Assembly: GCA_036872755.1 (NCBI GenBank)
Contig: JAVHNS010000002.1
Coordinates: 3,162,001 to 3,226,000 of the forward strand
Length of the DNA stretch: 64,000 bases
Reading direction: 5' to 3'
Source of the DNA: Orbilia blumenaviensis
Taxonomy: Eukaryota > Ascomycota > Orbiliomycetes > Orbiliales > Orbiliaceae
Part shown: one piece after another, positions 21,671 through 32,982 of the stretch
Layout of the letters: each line of letters begins with the position of its first letter
Position numbering within the stretch: position 1 is the stretch's first letter
Notes under the pieces: generated by a model
Seen by the model: only the letters and a program-made list of their open reading frames with translations
Database searches by the model: none
What the model was told of the DNA's origin: nothing
Position numbers and translations under genes: made by a program

Positions 21671-23372
21671 ATGGCCAAATCCGCAAGAGCCAGCACAAAA
21701 AAGGCCTCGAGGTCCAGAATACGTAATAACGTCTACGCTCCCGTAGAACAGGCCCGCCTCGAAAGACTTTCCGCGAGACTCATGGCCATCGCGCAGCCAT
21801 CGACCTCAAGAACAACCAACGGCGACCACATGGATGAGGATGGTAAATCTCCCTTGCCTATGCCTTCTCCCTCTCGCTCGTTTGGTCGGAACAAATCTTC
21901 CGACCGGTATCGTTGCCGAAAATCGGCCGATCCACGGAAGCAGCGTAAATTCCTTACGCGAGCCGTTCCCACTGCCTCTGTCTCTGTCATCGATGCCTTG
22001 CATCCTGCCGCGCACAACAGATCGGCTAACCGTGTTGCTGCCGATATAGACCTAGTCGACACTACAACCCGTCAAGAACAACATACCGAAGATCAGGCTT
22101 TCAAGGCTGCTCAACAAGGTAACTTGTTCTTTGATTTACCGCTGCCTCTCTCGTTGCTTGATGAAGACTCCAGCGGGGATGAGTCAGAAGACGACGCCTT
22201 TTACCGAGCCATCGGCCTGTTTGGTGACATTCAGGGCTTTGGCATGGATAACACACTGCGTGTCTGCCTGACGTGAGAAGCTTTTACCGTCATCGGGTAA
22301 AAAAAAAAAAAAAAGAAAATTACAAGAAAAAAAAAACGAAAGAAGGAAAGGAAAGGAAAGGAAAAGAAAATCCTTAACGATTTTATGACGATCTGCTTCT
22401 TGCGTTTCTATTTTGCATTGCTCGGGCGGACACTGCAGGGTGGTCACTTTCGGGCTCTTCCTCCATCTGGGTCTTCATCTTAGCACTGGCGTTTTTTTGG
22501 ATCTTTGAACAAAATGGGTGGCGTTTTATCTCTTATCCCGGTCACATTGCGGTTTATGGCGTTGCTCAAATTCGCGGAATTCACTTATCCACATGGCATC
22601 AGGCGCTTCCATCTGGAGTGCCTCATACCAAACTTCCCACCACCACCACCATCATCACCATCATCATCACCAACATATACCCTTTTTTCTTTTTTTCTTA
22701 TCACTATTGTCATGCGGGTCCATGTGTGGCCATTTCGCTTTCTCTCTTTCTCTCTTTCCTTTTTCTTTCTTACTCTATGTCTTCATCTCTTCGCCTCTCT
22801 TTCCCTTTTTGACACCCATACTTTCTCCAGTATCACATTGGCCTTGCTATTCTCCTTCTTTCCCTGTGGTCTTTCCTTCTATCTTACTTCCTAGCTGCCC
22901 TTGCACACAAAAAACTGTGATTCTTTCCATACCATCCCACGGACGGGGTTTGGAGGGGTAACGGTTGGTGGCGCGCTGGAGTGGACTGATCTTGGGAGGG
23001 TCAATTTTCTTCACCGATCTTGCAGTTGGAGCTACCTGAACGTACCCATTTGCTCTATCCAAACAAGAATTTGTCTACCTCACCCGTTCTCTGCACCCTC
23101 CAAATATACGCCGGATGACGAAAGCCGTTACTAACTCCTTGGTTCTCCGCCCTTTTCTTATATTTCCCTGTTCGTTTTTTAAAGATACCGTTACATCTGC
23201 CAACATGGATGTCGATGAGCCCTCCGCTTCACGTGCGTCCACGAAGACAAAATCCTCCACGAACAAAGTATCGAAAAGAACCCGAAAGGCGAACTCCAAG
23301 TCGATGGTCTTCGCCACTCGCAAGCATAGTACGAAAAAGGCCGGCAAGGGCAGTTCTAAAGGACGGAAGTAA
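21671..23372 (+). CDS. DUF2423 (YBL028C/LLP-like) small basic protein, two exons
   Basis: Exon 1 (21671-21842) and exon 2 (23185-23372) join through a G|AT codon to give 119 residues, close to the family length. The N-terminus MAKSARASTKKASRSRIRNN followed by VYAPVEQARLERLSARL is the DUF2423 signature; the yeast relative is YBL028C and the animal relative is LLPH, small nucleolar proteins. The C-terminal exon is Lys/Arg/Ser-rich (SKRTRKANSKSMVF...KKAGKGSSKGRK), as in family members. The donor is GTAAAT and the acceptor TTTTTTAAAG. The intron is 1342 bases, far longer than the others here. The frame of exon 1 stays open 144 codons into it, so a second isoform is possible. The ATG is the first in frame; upstream in-frame codons have no ATG. 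A long C/T-rich leader precedes the gene. Confidence 0.82.
21843..23184 (+). other. long intron with in-frame open extension
   Basis: A 1342-base intron in the DUF2423 gene. The exon 1 frame continues open to a TGA at 22274-22276 and encodes a Ser/Pro/Arg-rich then acidic stretch (DEDSSGDESEDDAFYRAIG). An A-rich stretch (22300-22370) follows. The remaining part is C/T-rich and holds a CAC/CAT tract near 22640-22675 and no coding sequence. Its length and open first third are compatible with a retained-intron isoform ending inside the intron. Confidence 0.55.
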
Positions 23373-24830
23373 CGTCCTTTAGGTAGAACCAATCAAAAGC
23401 AAAAACTAAAAGAACTAGAAGGAAGGGAAACAAAAAAGAAAACTGTAAAAATACTATGGGACAGATCACACCAAAACTGGGAAGAGCTCACTACAGGACC
23501 GGAGCCCCTCTAATATATATTATCTTTTTTTTATATATTTTCTTTCCTTCGCGATGTACAACCACCCTTATGGCTTCTTTTCCTTTCTATATGATGTCTT
23601 ACTAGTAAAGCGATACCACTTGACACACACAAGAGCGAATGTCACTTTTTTTTCTGAGGATGTTATTTTTGTTCACACTGGGCCGCCTTCTTTTTTTTTT
23701 TTGTCTCTGGCAAATAGGAAAACCCCAGAAAAGGAAGGGAAGAGGGAGGAAGAGGGAAAACAACAAATCGGTATATACCATCTGGTTTCTTTTTGGGTTC
23801 TCCTAGTCTTCCTTTTTTTCCCTTTTGTTTCGTTTCGTAATCGGTTGATGTATTTTATCTGGTATAGCCTATCTACTTGGCTCCCTTTGTCTTTGTCTTT
23901 ATCATCATTATTATTTGCTGTGTATCATGTTTACTAGACATGGGGGGTCGGGATCACCTGGGCGTTTTCCTTTTTTTTTATGCGTTCTGTCTTGTTTTTC
24001 CTCGAGTTCTACCATTACTACTACTGCTACTACTATTGCTATTACTACTACTATCTGACCATGGACGGATTTCTACTTCCTTTATACCTAATATTGCTTA
24101 AACCATGCCCACTTCTGTCCCTTTCTTTTTTAAAAAAGTAAAAAGTTATGATCATACCAACATTGAATCAATCAAACCAAACCAGACCAAATCAAATCAA
24201 ATACTATCACGAAATTTTCATGCAATGAACTCTCCCCGTGCACTGCATGACTATACAATTTAAAACGCATAAAAGTAATATAAACAAGCAAGTATAAGGT
24301 TACTGTCTATATGATAGAAACGACTACCGGGGGGGTGTTGAACAATCAGAGAATCGATTTCCGATTTGTGTATACCTAGCTATAGGTATATACTGGGTAT
24401 GCGGTAGCATTAGCGCAGCATAAAACGGTCATCTGAGCCAATCTTGATCTGTGCTTTGTATACGTGCATATGATGTATGGCATGAACAGATACGGATGAG
24501 TGTCCATGTGGTGCTTGAATGGGGTTTTGACAATATAGTTTTTCAATTGCAAAGCCCGCTTCATTCAGAAAAAAATCTACCTGTTGATGGAAGGGGGGGC
24601 TTTTTTAAAAGGTATTTTATAATATCATGGGGGTAGTAGACTAATCTACAATCCATGGGATTGGTGCGTTATCTCTAAACAAAGAGATATCTTGAGAGCA
24701 TGGGGAGGTACGTATCTTTTCACGTGTTCAGTATTGCTTATATAATCAACACTACAACCCACGGCTGTTATACCAGCCAAAGCGGAAGAAGATGTATAGG
24801 ACAACAGAATAAATGCTAGGGTTTAAATAC

Positions 24831-24857
24831 TTTTTTTTTTTTTTTTTTTTTTTTTTT
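24831..24857 (+). repeat. poly(T) run, 27 nt
   Basis: An uninterrupted run of 27 T. Confidence 0.95.
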
Positions 24858-26028
24858 CATTCTATTTTTTGATATATATTAGCTCCGATTGTAGAGTTCT
24901 ATGATCCTTCCGTAATATATGAGATTTTAGATTTTTGTATCGATATCGAAGCTGTGGAATGAGATCCATATGTGTGTCCCCGTATCATCTTATATCCAAA
25001 GACTATCGACCGCAGCCAGCTGCCACGGGGTTAAGCCAGCCCCTCTTAAGTTCCCTTTTCCACGCCTCACATGTGTATATTATCCTAATCGATGAAAAAG
25101 TTAAGAAAGTTGGAATGTAAAATGTACATATTCTTTGAAGGAAAAAAAAAGAAAGAAAGAAAGAAAGAAAAAAAGAAGCTGTAACAGCTTCACATTACGC
25201 AAGCCCCCCCTTCCCGCCGTACCAGGCGAATTTCATCGGATGGTGCGGTTTCAGATATTCCCAGGGATAAGGGACTCCCCCCCTGGGACGGCGTCAAGGG
25301 TGTTTGATATCGGAAGGGAAAAAAAAGAAAAAGGAGTCGAGTCGGACCTGTTAAAAAAATTTTTGATTGGGAGGGGAAGGGGGTTAACATTTCGGCTTGC
25401 TTCATTCATTCATTTTATTCAATTCATTCTGTCGGTTTCTTGTGCCTGGTGTGGCGTGTGAACCCAGGAGGGAGAAGAAATAAGGAAGGCTTCTAGAAGG
25501 GGTTTTGGAATTTTCAAGACAGGCTGATAATCTGACTGTCCTCTTTCCAGGCCGGGTTGTGGCTATAGTAAACACATATATTATCACTGCTACTATATGG
25601 AGTATTATTACTGCTGGATGGAAGAAGGAAGGACCAGGCCCAGGGGTGTAAGGAAAAAGATGGGACGAATGGGAATTGGTGGGTTAAACATTTAGCCCCC
25701 TCCCTCCCAAGCAGCCTTGTGAGTGAGTGAGTAAGTGAGTACATACATGGTTCGCAGCAGAAGACACTTGCGGCTGCCGTTTTCATGGGGGGAAAGATAC
25801 GTATACTGTCCCGGCCTTCCCTAAATTGCCGGCTTGTCTTTCAACCTCACGTCGGTTTCTTTTGCATTTTTGCATTTCGCATTTCGCATTTTGGCAAAAT
25901 TTTTTATTTTCCCCCTGTGAGCTGGGCTAGCGAGGTTGAAGGGAGAAGCTAATGGGGACTTCGGGATCTCATATGACATGACAGAGCTAAGGGAAATATA
26001 TGTATAAAAAAAGAATGAAAAATAAGAA

Positions 26029-26043
26029 GGGGGGGGGGGGGGG
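26029..26043 (+). repeat. poly(G) run, 15 nt
   Basis: An uninterrupted G run. Confidence 0.93.
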
Positions 26044-27604
26044 CCTGGCGGTCACTTAGTTATTCCGGGAGGTCTAAGACTTCACACGATGCTACTGTGT
26101 ACGTCCATTATACACTTGATCCGTGCACGGTACCGCTGGTTAACCGAATGGCACGCCAGAGCAGAAGGCGTGCGTACATGATCATGCACCGGCATTTTGC
26201 ATCCCGTCGTCCAATATTTTAGTTCCAATATTGCAATTACCATCGTCGATTTGAAAGAAACAAAAAAATTTGAAAAAACAAAAAAATTTGAAAAAAAAAA
26301 AGAGCTCGGAAGAAAGAAAGAAAAAACAAGGTTGGAATGTGGTCCAATGATGCTGTGCATACGTCTGATCAAAAAAACGAGTCGGTGTACCTTTTTTACC
26401 TTCCCGTATGGTAACGATGACCACGGTAAACGATCATTGAGCGGCAACTTTCGAACCGAGTCGACCCGGGAAACCCACAAATCTCTCCCCATCGGTCAAC
26501 GAATGACCACTGACCTAGTCCTCTGAATTCCTGTTTAGGTTTTGTACCGACTCTCCCCCCAACCAACTAATACCAACCAAATGATTACTATTTCGCCTCC
26601 CCATTAGCTTAGCTTTTTCAAAATGTTATTCATAGTAGCAGTAGGTAACAGCACGCACCCATTTCCCCCACTAAGGTGGTATGTAGTTGTACGGCTGACA
26701 GAGCTGTTCTTAGTTTAGGCCGTAAGGTACATTGTACACGAGCGTTATCATGTGGGAATTTGTTATATTTGATCCAGGCTATGTTGGTGGGAAGGGACGA
26801 GGGGGCTGCACGGAAGCGAGGGATGACAAAAATATCACCGTCGTACATGTGCACCCGTAGACGTTCCGATTTTTTTTTTTTGGTTTGTTTCTGTTCCTCT
26901 GTATATGCTTCCTCCGTATCTCACGCTAGTTAGCCGCTCCGGGGAGGGAAAGGGGGGAGGGAATCTTTTCTTCAAATTGTATTTTAATACCATTACTAGT
27001 ACATTAGTAGATTTCAATTAAGTATTATGGAACTTGTCTGGAGTCATCGTAAGTATACGTATACGTACGTCTCTTTGTGTCGTGTGTATGTAGATGTACA
27101 TCTGCATGCATACTTTACCGCATCGATGGGCTTGTAACATGAACCTGTCTTTTGTTTTCAATGTTGAGCGTTTGTAGACGTACATATTTCACGACAATAG
27201 ACCTGTTTCATACAAACCCTACGCAAAGTATGTTAGACTGCAAACAGTTGAGTCCATACTAGTTAGTAGTACTATTTCTTTTTTTTTTCTTTCTTTTTTT
27301 TCTTTGGTTGTCGCAAACAAATCAGCGAGCGTGTGAAATGGGAGCGACTAAGACCCGTCTTGAGCCTCGGTGGGTACTTAGTTAAGGCTGGGGGCCTTCA
27401 GCAGTCGCACTTGGCGGGCGGTGGGTACTTCGCCCTGGTCCCCTGAACAGCCCTCTTGACCGGATTTTGGCTTGATTTGGGACTTGGAAGTGACCTGATT
27501 CGACCAGCGCTGGGCGGAGCAGTCTGACGTACTTGCCCGGTCATTGGTACATACATACATGCATACATGCTACTAATCTACTGGTTAGTCAATTGCATTA
27601 CATC

Positions 27605-27635
27605 CAGACAGACAGACAGACAGACAGACAGACAG
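27605..27635 (+). repeat. (GACA)n tetranucleotide microsatellite
   Basis: About eight perfect GACA units. Confidence 0.95.
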
Positions 27636-28370
27636 GACATTGCATACGTCTCTTGGTTCTGCGTCCGTGGATGCCGCCGTGAATGTGTTTAACCTATAAC
27701 CTAAGTGCTTGTTAGTGTTAGCGTTAGTACGAGTTATACGGTGTTAACAGTGGGATAGATGGTGGTTGTGGTGAGGATGATGATGATGATGGTGGTGGTG
27801 GTGGTGGTGGTGGTAATGACCTGCCCCACTCGTTGATGGGCTGGATCGCAAATTAATTTCCCTCCTTCCCCCCTCGTCCTCGTCCTCGTCATCCAATCCT
27901 CCTCCTCCCCAACCATTTATTGCTCGCCATCGCCAGTCCTCTAAAACCTCTAAAACCTCCCCAGACTTCCAGACTTCCTTTCCCATCTCACTTCCTCCTT
28001 CCCCTCCAGTCGACCGTTTCTTCCATCGGTTAATACATTTGTTCTGCTCTATCCCGTTCCTGTCCTATCCTATCCTATTCTATCGTATCCTGCCTGCCTC
28101 TCGCAGCCGGCGGCTTCAACGAGACACTCAAAACAACACTCCCACCCCCCTTTGCCCAAAGGGATCCGGTACCGGTCCAGCGCTAGGTCGCCACCTGTGC
28201 CCAAAACTCTCTCCTCTCTCTCCGAGTACATCAGCTGCATCAGCCTCCCGGGGTTAGCCCGTTTGTTCTGGACCTCTTTTCCCTTTAACCACCTATCTCG
28301 ATCAAGAACATCTTCGCAAGAAACAGGAAGGGGGGTGCGTGCGTGCTTTTTCCTTCTGCCTGCCCGGGTT

Positions 28371-28992
28371 ATGGAGAATTACATCTTGTTCTCCTGGCTG
28401 ATACTCTTCTTCGCGATCTTTGTTGGTAGGTTTTATCCTCTCCTTCTTCCCTCCCTCCATCATAGTTACAATATAACTACCCCCCCCTCCCCCCCTCCAA
28501 GAAGTACATCTACCTTCTACATCTACCTTTCCTCTCTATCTTCCTTCTTCCCTATATACAATCTATCTACTCTCTCCTTGTATACATATAGTATATATAT
28601 AGAGTGTGTGTATGATACACATATAGATATATCTATATATACTAAACAACTATCTCCGTCTACTTCCAGGACTCTACTACTCCCGTCAACTCTGGGCTCC
28701 AACAATGGTTCGACTATTCCCCCGTTTCTACAACCGCCTCCCATCGTCCTTCACCGAAGACATGGAGGCCGGCCTCACTTCCGATACCTTTGATCTATCG
28801 CAGAACATTAGCGACAACGACACCCGTTCCGGTCTTGATGCCGCCAGCAAGCGAGAGATCCTTAAGCTTATGAAGACCAAGAAGATGAACTTCGACGAGG
28901 CACGGACACAGTTCTTGACCAACAAGATGGCGAAGAACGGTATTGGCCCGGACGGTCGGCCTTTGGATCCTCGGGCTGTATTCTTCTCGTGA
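28371..28992 (+). CDS. DUF2015 family small membrane-anchored protein, two exons
   Basis: Exon 1 (28371-28425) and exon 2 (28670-28992) give 125 residues. The 244-base intron has a GTAGGT donor and a CTTCCAG acceptor, with the split codon G|GA. Exon 1 encodes an N-terminal membrane segment (MENYILFSWLILFFAIFVG). Exon 2 carries a soluble part that ends in the family signature (NFDEARTQFLTNKMAKNGIG followed by PDGRPLDPRAVFFS). The DUF2015 family is restricted to fungi and has no established function. The topology suggests an N-terminal anchor with the conserved C-terminal helix exposed. The length agrees with the family. The start is the only ATG that gives the hydrophobic segment. The intron contains a TATATAGATATATCTATATA stretch that could form a hairpin. 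Confidence 0.88.
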
Positions 28993-30157
28993 TCGATATA
29001 AGGATCTGCCATTCGTCGTCATCCGACCATCTATCCATCCATACATCTATCCTTCGGATTACTGAGTCGAGACGACCGTACACACATACACACAATCCTC
29101 GGAGGCTACCGCACATTACTCGCATCGCTACAAATACCGCACATACTTTCCGAATACCTATCCCCATTCCTATGGTGCCTCCTTGCAGCCTCAAGACGCC
29201 TATTTCGCTCTTTCGCCAGACTGTGTCTACGAAACCATCTTCCATTTCCACTACCAAACCCCCCTTCATCAATACATCATTTAACTCCTCTCGGCATCAC
29301 ACAATCACAACATACAGTCATCAGCGAAACGGTGTTTTTTTTTTTTTTCTTTTCCAGTTTTTTCTTTCTTTTCCTTGGTGCCTTTTCTACTATCCTTTTG
29401 GTTTTGCGCTATCATCCTTTGGGGCTTGTTATTTGTCATATTGTCAGAGTTTCTTTCACTTTCTTCACCTTTTCCTTTTCCTTTTGGGGGACAATCATCA
29501 TTGGGGGGGCTTTATTGGCGTTCAATCTGGAATTTTTAGTTCCCTTTTATTTTTCAATTTTACTTTGATGTAAATGTATATATAAACAGTTCATCTGGGT
29601 GGGACTCTTTCCTTGTTTCTTTTTATCATTTATCTTGGAGTCTCGTGTATAAAAAAAATCCACCGACGGTTGTCTTCTTTTCCTTACATACTCTCTTTCC
29701 TTTTTTTCATTATGAAATCCAAACCAATGGGCTTTTCGAATGGAGGTATTAACATTTCCCTCTTCGAAGGTATCATGTCTATCTTTCCTTTACAAACATC
29801 ATTCTCTAAAGTAATAACTTTCTCCCTCTTTACTTAATTTCCTTTCTGATTCATATGGTTTCTCCTTTGCTCTTTCTTTAAAACAACCCCACCGCCGTTT
29901 TAATGTCTCTCTCTGTCTCTCTTTTTTATTAATACTTTATCCTTATCACTACTTATTTCCTAGGGTCGGCATTTCGCGAGCGGTTGGTCGTGGGAGATGC
30001 ATTTCTTTTCATTTGGATATCGTTGTCGCCAGGGAGATAGCGCCGTCTCTCCGTGGGCCTTTTCGCTCTCCTTCACAAAAAGATCGGTTGAACGCCGCAA
30101 AGGAGAGGGCTGTCTCTCTGCAGATGCCACCGCCGCAGCCACGAAGTAGGTTACAGG

Positions 30158-30181
30158 TTTTTTTTTTTTTTTTTTTTTTTT
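30158..30181 (+). repeat. poly(T) run, 24 nt
   Basis: An uninterrupted run of 24 T. Confidence 0.95.
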
Positions 30182-30911
30182 CTTCATTCATTAATCGGGA
30201 ATTTTGGGGGGATTAATTCCGACCGGGACGAAAATATGCAAATTACGGAGGATACACAGACATAGTTACTTCTTGCTTACTACAGACTCAATACATCGAG
30301 AAAAGGAAGAGAGAAGAGGAAAAAAAAAACCAATGATGATACATAATGTTAATGCTTATACATATCATGCTTCAATAACATATATCTCGACATTCGAATA
30401 GAGTAATTGTAAATTTTATTTTATTTTACGAAAAGGTACTCCTCGTTCCGAAATGTTTGGATTGGCACAGACACACACACAAGCCTCAGCTCGAGCGCTT
30501 TCTCCTTCGCTAACTTAACCTTTCTTCTCTCGTCTCCTGCTTTACAAACCGCAGAAAAAGTGTTTGGGAAAGAGACACCCATTCTTCATGCACACACAGC
30601 GCACACCACCATCAACAGTCCCTCGCATGGCTCGCCGCATTTTGCGGGTTCCTCTAGGCGACGGTTATACCCTTTCGCTTTATTTACCTACCTTTTCTTT
30701 TTTTTTTTTCTCTCTCTCCTCTTTGACCACTGTAATCGATAAAGGATTCATACGGATTTTGGTTCATTTTAAATCGCCTGCAAGTACTTGATACTAGTTA
30801 AGTATTTTATTATTTGGCCTCTAACTGGCTCATATAGTTTTATCCAACCAGAATCCAACTAAAACCCAACCAATTACTCTGTAAGGCGCCTCGCATGAAT
30901 GGAGCGAGCGA

Positions 30912-30916
<5 letters not shown>

Positions 30917-30963
<47 letters not shown>

Positions 30964-30992
30964 AGAGAGAGAGAGAAAGATAGAGAGAGAGA
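30917..30992 (+). repeat. poly(A)44 followed by (GA)n
   Basis: The longest homopolymer in the window (44 A), directly followed by about 30 bases of GA repeat. Confidence 0.95.
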
Positions 30993-32960
30993 ATGGAGAA
31001 CAAAGTACCAGGGTTAAACATAAAAAAAAGGCGGCGTTTCTACATCCCAATTTCTCGGGTTCGCTTGTACACGATATATGATATAACCATCAACCATTTC
31101 CGGTAAGAAAGAAGAGAGCAAGCGGGGGGGAAAAGGGCCGAGGGTAGATGTTCCAAGTTGTTTTTTCCCTACTTCTTTTTCTTCTTCTTTTTTTGTTTGT
31201 TCATGTGCAGATACACACATGTATGTATGTACATCGATCGGTACATAGGCAGATACATGACGGCAGAAGCGGGTGTTATGACCTCCTCTCTCTCCCCTTT
31301 TTTGTTCCACATCGTCCGATCATGCCACGCCGTGCCGTACATACGTCGTCGAACATGACTGGATGGAATATCGCACCTTTCTTCAAAAATCGGCCGGCCC
31401 CCCCACAAATAACGTGCGTAACGTAACATGACCCAATCGTATCTCGATTCATAAGCAAACAATCGGGGCCCGCCCGTGAGAAACAGAAACAATGTCTTGT
31501 GACCTATCACTCCCTTTCTCACTCACTCATTCACTCTACCTATACTAGTCGTATATTCCGCAGTGGGATCTTTCAGAATACAGCCCGTACGCTAATCCCG
31601 ATTTTATACCCACTTGCATTCTTCGGAGCGTCTACGTCCGTTCCTTTCACTAGTTCGTGAAAGAAAGAAGGAAAGAAGGAAACTGTTGGGGGAATCAAGT
31701 AGTATGTTTTCGAATTAAAAAAACTGAGTGACTTTTTGCCGTTCCGGCCTTTTTTTCTTCCTGTCAGATCATATCGCGATATCGGGATAACCAAGAGTTT
31801 TTAAACCAAAAATGAAATCGGGTTAGTCGGCAGGTCTGGTTACATACATGTATGTAATCCGGGGCAGGAACAAGGGTTTCCGGGAAGGTTAATTGGCTGG
31901 AGGGACAGGCCCTTTTCCTTCCCTGTCTGGTCGAATGTGTTGTTGGGGACAGAACCAGCCACAGCTTGCTCATGGTACCTCAATTAATTAACCTAATCCG
32001 GGAATATAAATTCCTTTGTGTGACCGGGCCTGGAAGACCCACCCAATTTATCGTTGGCGACATTTTTCCTCCGTCGCTCTGACACCCGACTAGGTAGTCA
32101 GCAGGGTACCCTTGTTCTGCCGGCGATTATGTAAACACCCTCTCTGTGCAACCCAACGAACGACATCACACAAACCCAACATCCTTGTATGCAGAACCGC
32201 TTTCGCTTAGCCGAATGCAAGGCACCTTTCCCCCCTCACCCAACAAAGGAAAACAAAAAGGAAAACAGGCACTTTTCGAAAGATCTTCCCCCCGAAAACG
32301 AATGGTTTACGTCCAACTCTTGTAATTATGAGACAAACTTGCGCCGCCAGCCGCCAGCCGCCAGCCGCTAAAACCTGGTTTTTCGGAGGGCATCTAATTA
32401 CCTAGGTACATACGGATGTTTTTTGTTGGGTGAGTATAGTATATTTACGTCATCCTGTTATCATCATTGTTGTGTAAGTACCTAGGTAGTTAGTACATGC
32501 GTATCGACATGTATAGCATGCACACCTCCAGTAGTTGTACGTATTTACTTACTGACATACTATGTAATTCAATAAATACGCTACTAACTAAGCTGGGTAA
32601 AATACTTGGCTTGCTTATTTATTCAGTCATCCATCTCACGATCGGAATTCGTCCATCTGCGCGCGTGCGACTGAACGCGCCCATACCTGGCAGCCACTTC
32701 TAAAACAGTCCGGGTAATTATTTATTCCCATATTTGTTCCAGATGTTCTCCGTTTGCGAGAGGCGTTCCCATTTGGCCCCCCAATAGATGGGGATACCAA
32801 CGGCATCCGAACTCGTGTTCGCTATGTAAACATATTGTTTGCAAATATTTTTCGTTTGCTGCTTTCGACCTAGTTTATATGACCCTATAAGCCCCTAGAA
32901 GATAGATATCAGTATCTGCATGGGGACGGATACTAGATCCTAATCCAGCAAAATAGAAAC

Positions 32961-32982
32961 AAAAAAAAAAAAAAAAAAAAAA
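32961..32982 (+). repeat. poly(A) run, 22 nt
   Basis: An uninterrupted run of 22 A. Confidence 0.95.

Larger units (their letters stand above)
23373..28370. other. intergenic, 5 kb, no gene seen
   Basis: The sequence holds T-rich stretches, poly(T) 24831-24857, poly(G) 26029-26043, a GACA repeat (27605-27635) and GAT/GGT triplets (about 27775-27815). The last 500 bases before the DUF2015 gene are C/T-rich and look like its promoter and leader. Open frames are low-complexity. Confidence 0.6.

Noticed and set aside
22505..22961. Open frames in the DUF2423 intron with His and Phe runs
   Set aside because: They are translations of C/T-rich simple sequence.
27605..27635. CRISPR-like or telomere-like array
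   Set aside because: It is a simple GACA microsatellite without spacers; no telomeric TTAGGG array or CRISPR array is present in the window.
29332..29573. Phe-rich frames after the DUF2015 gene
   Set aside because: T-rich 3' region, not protein.
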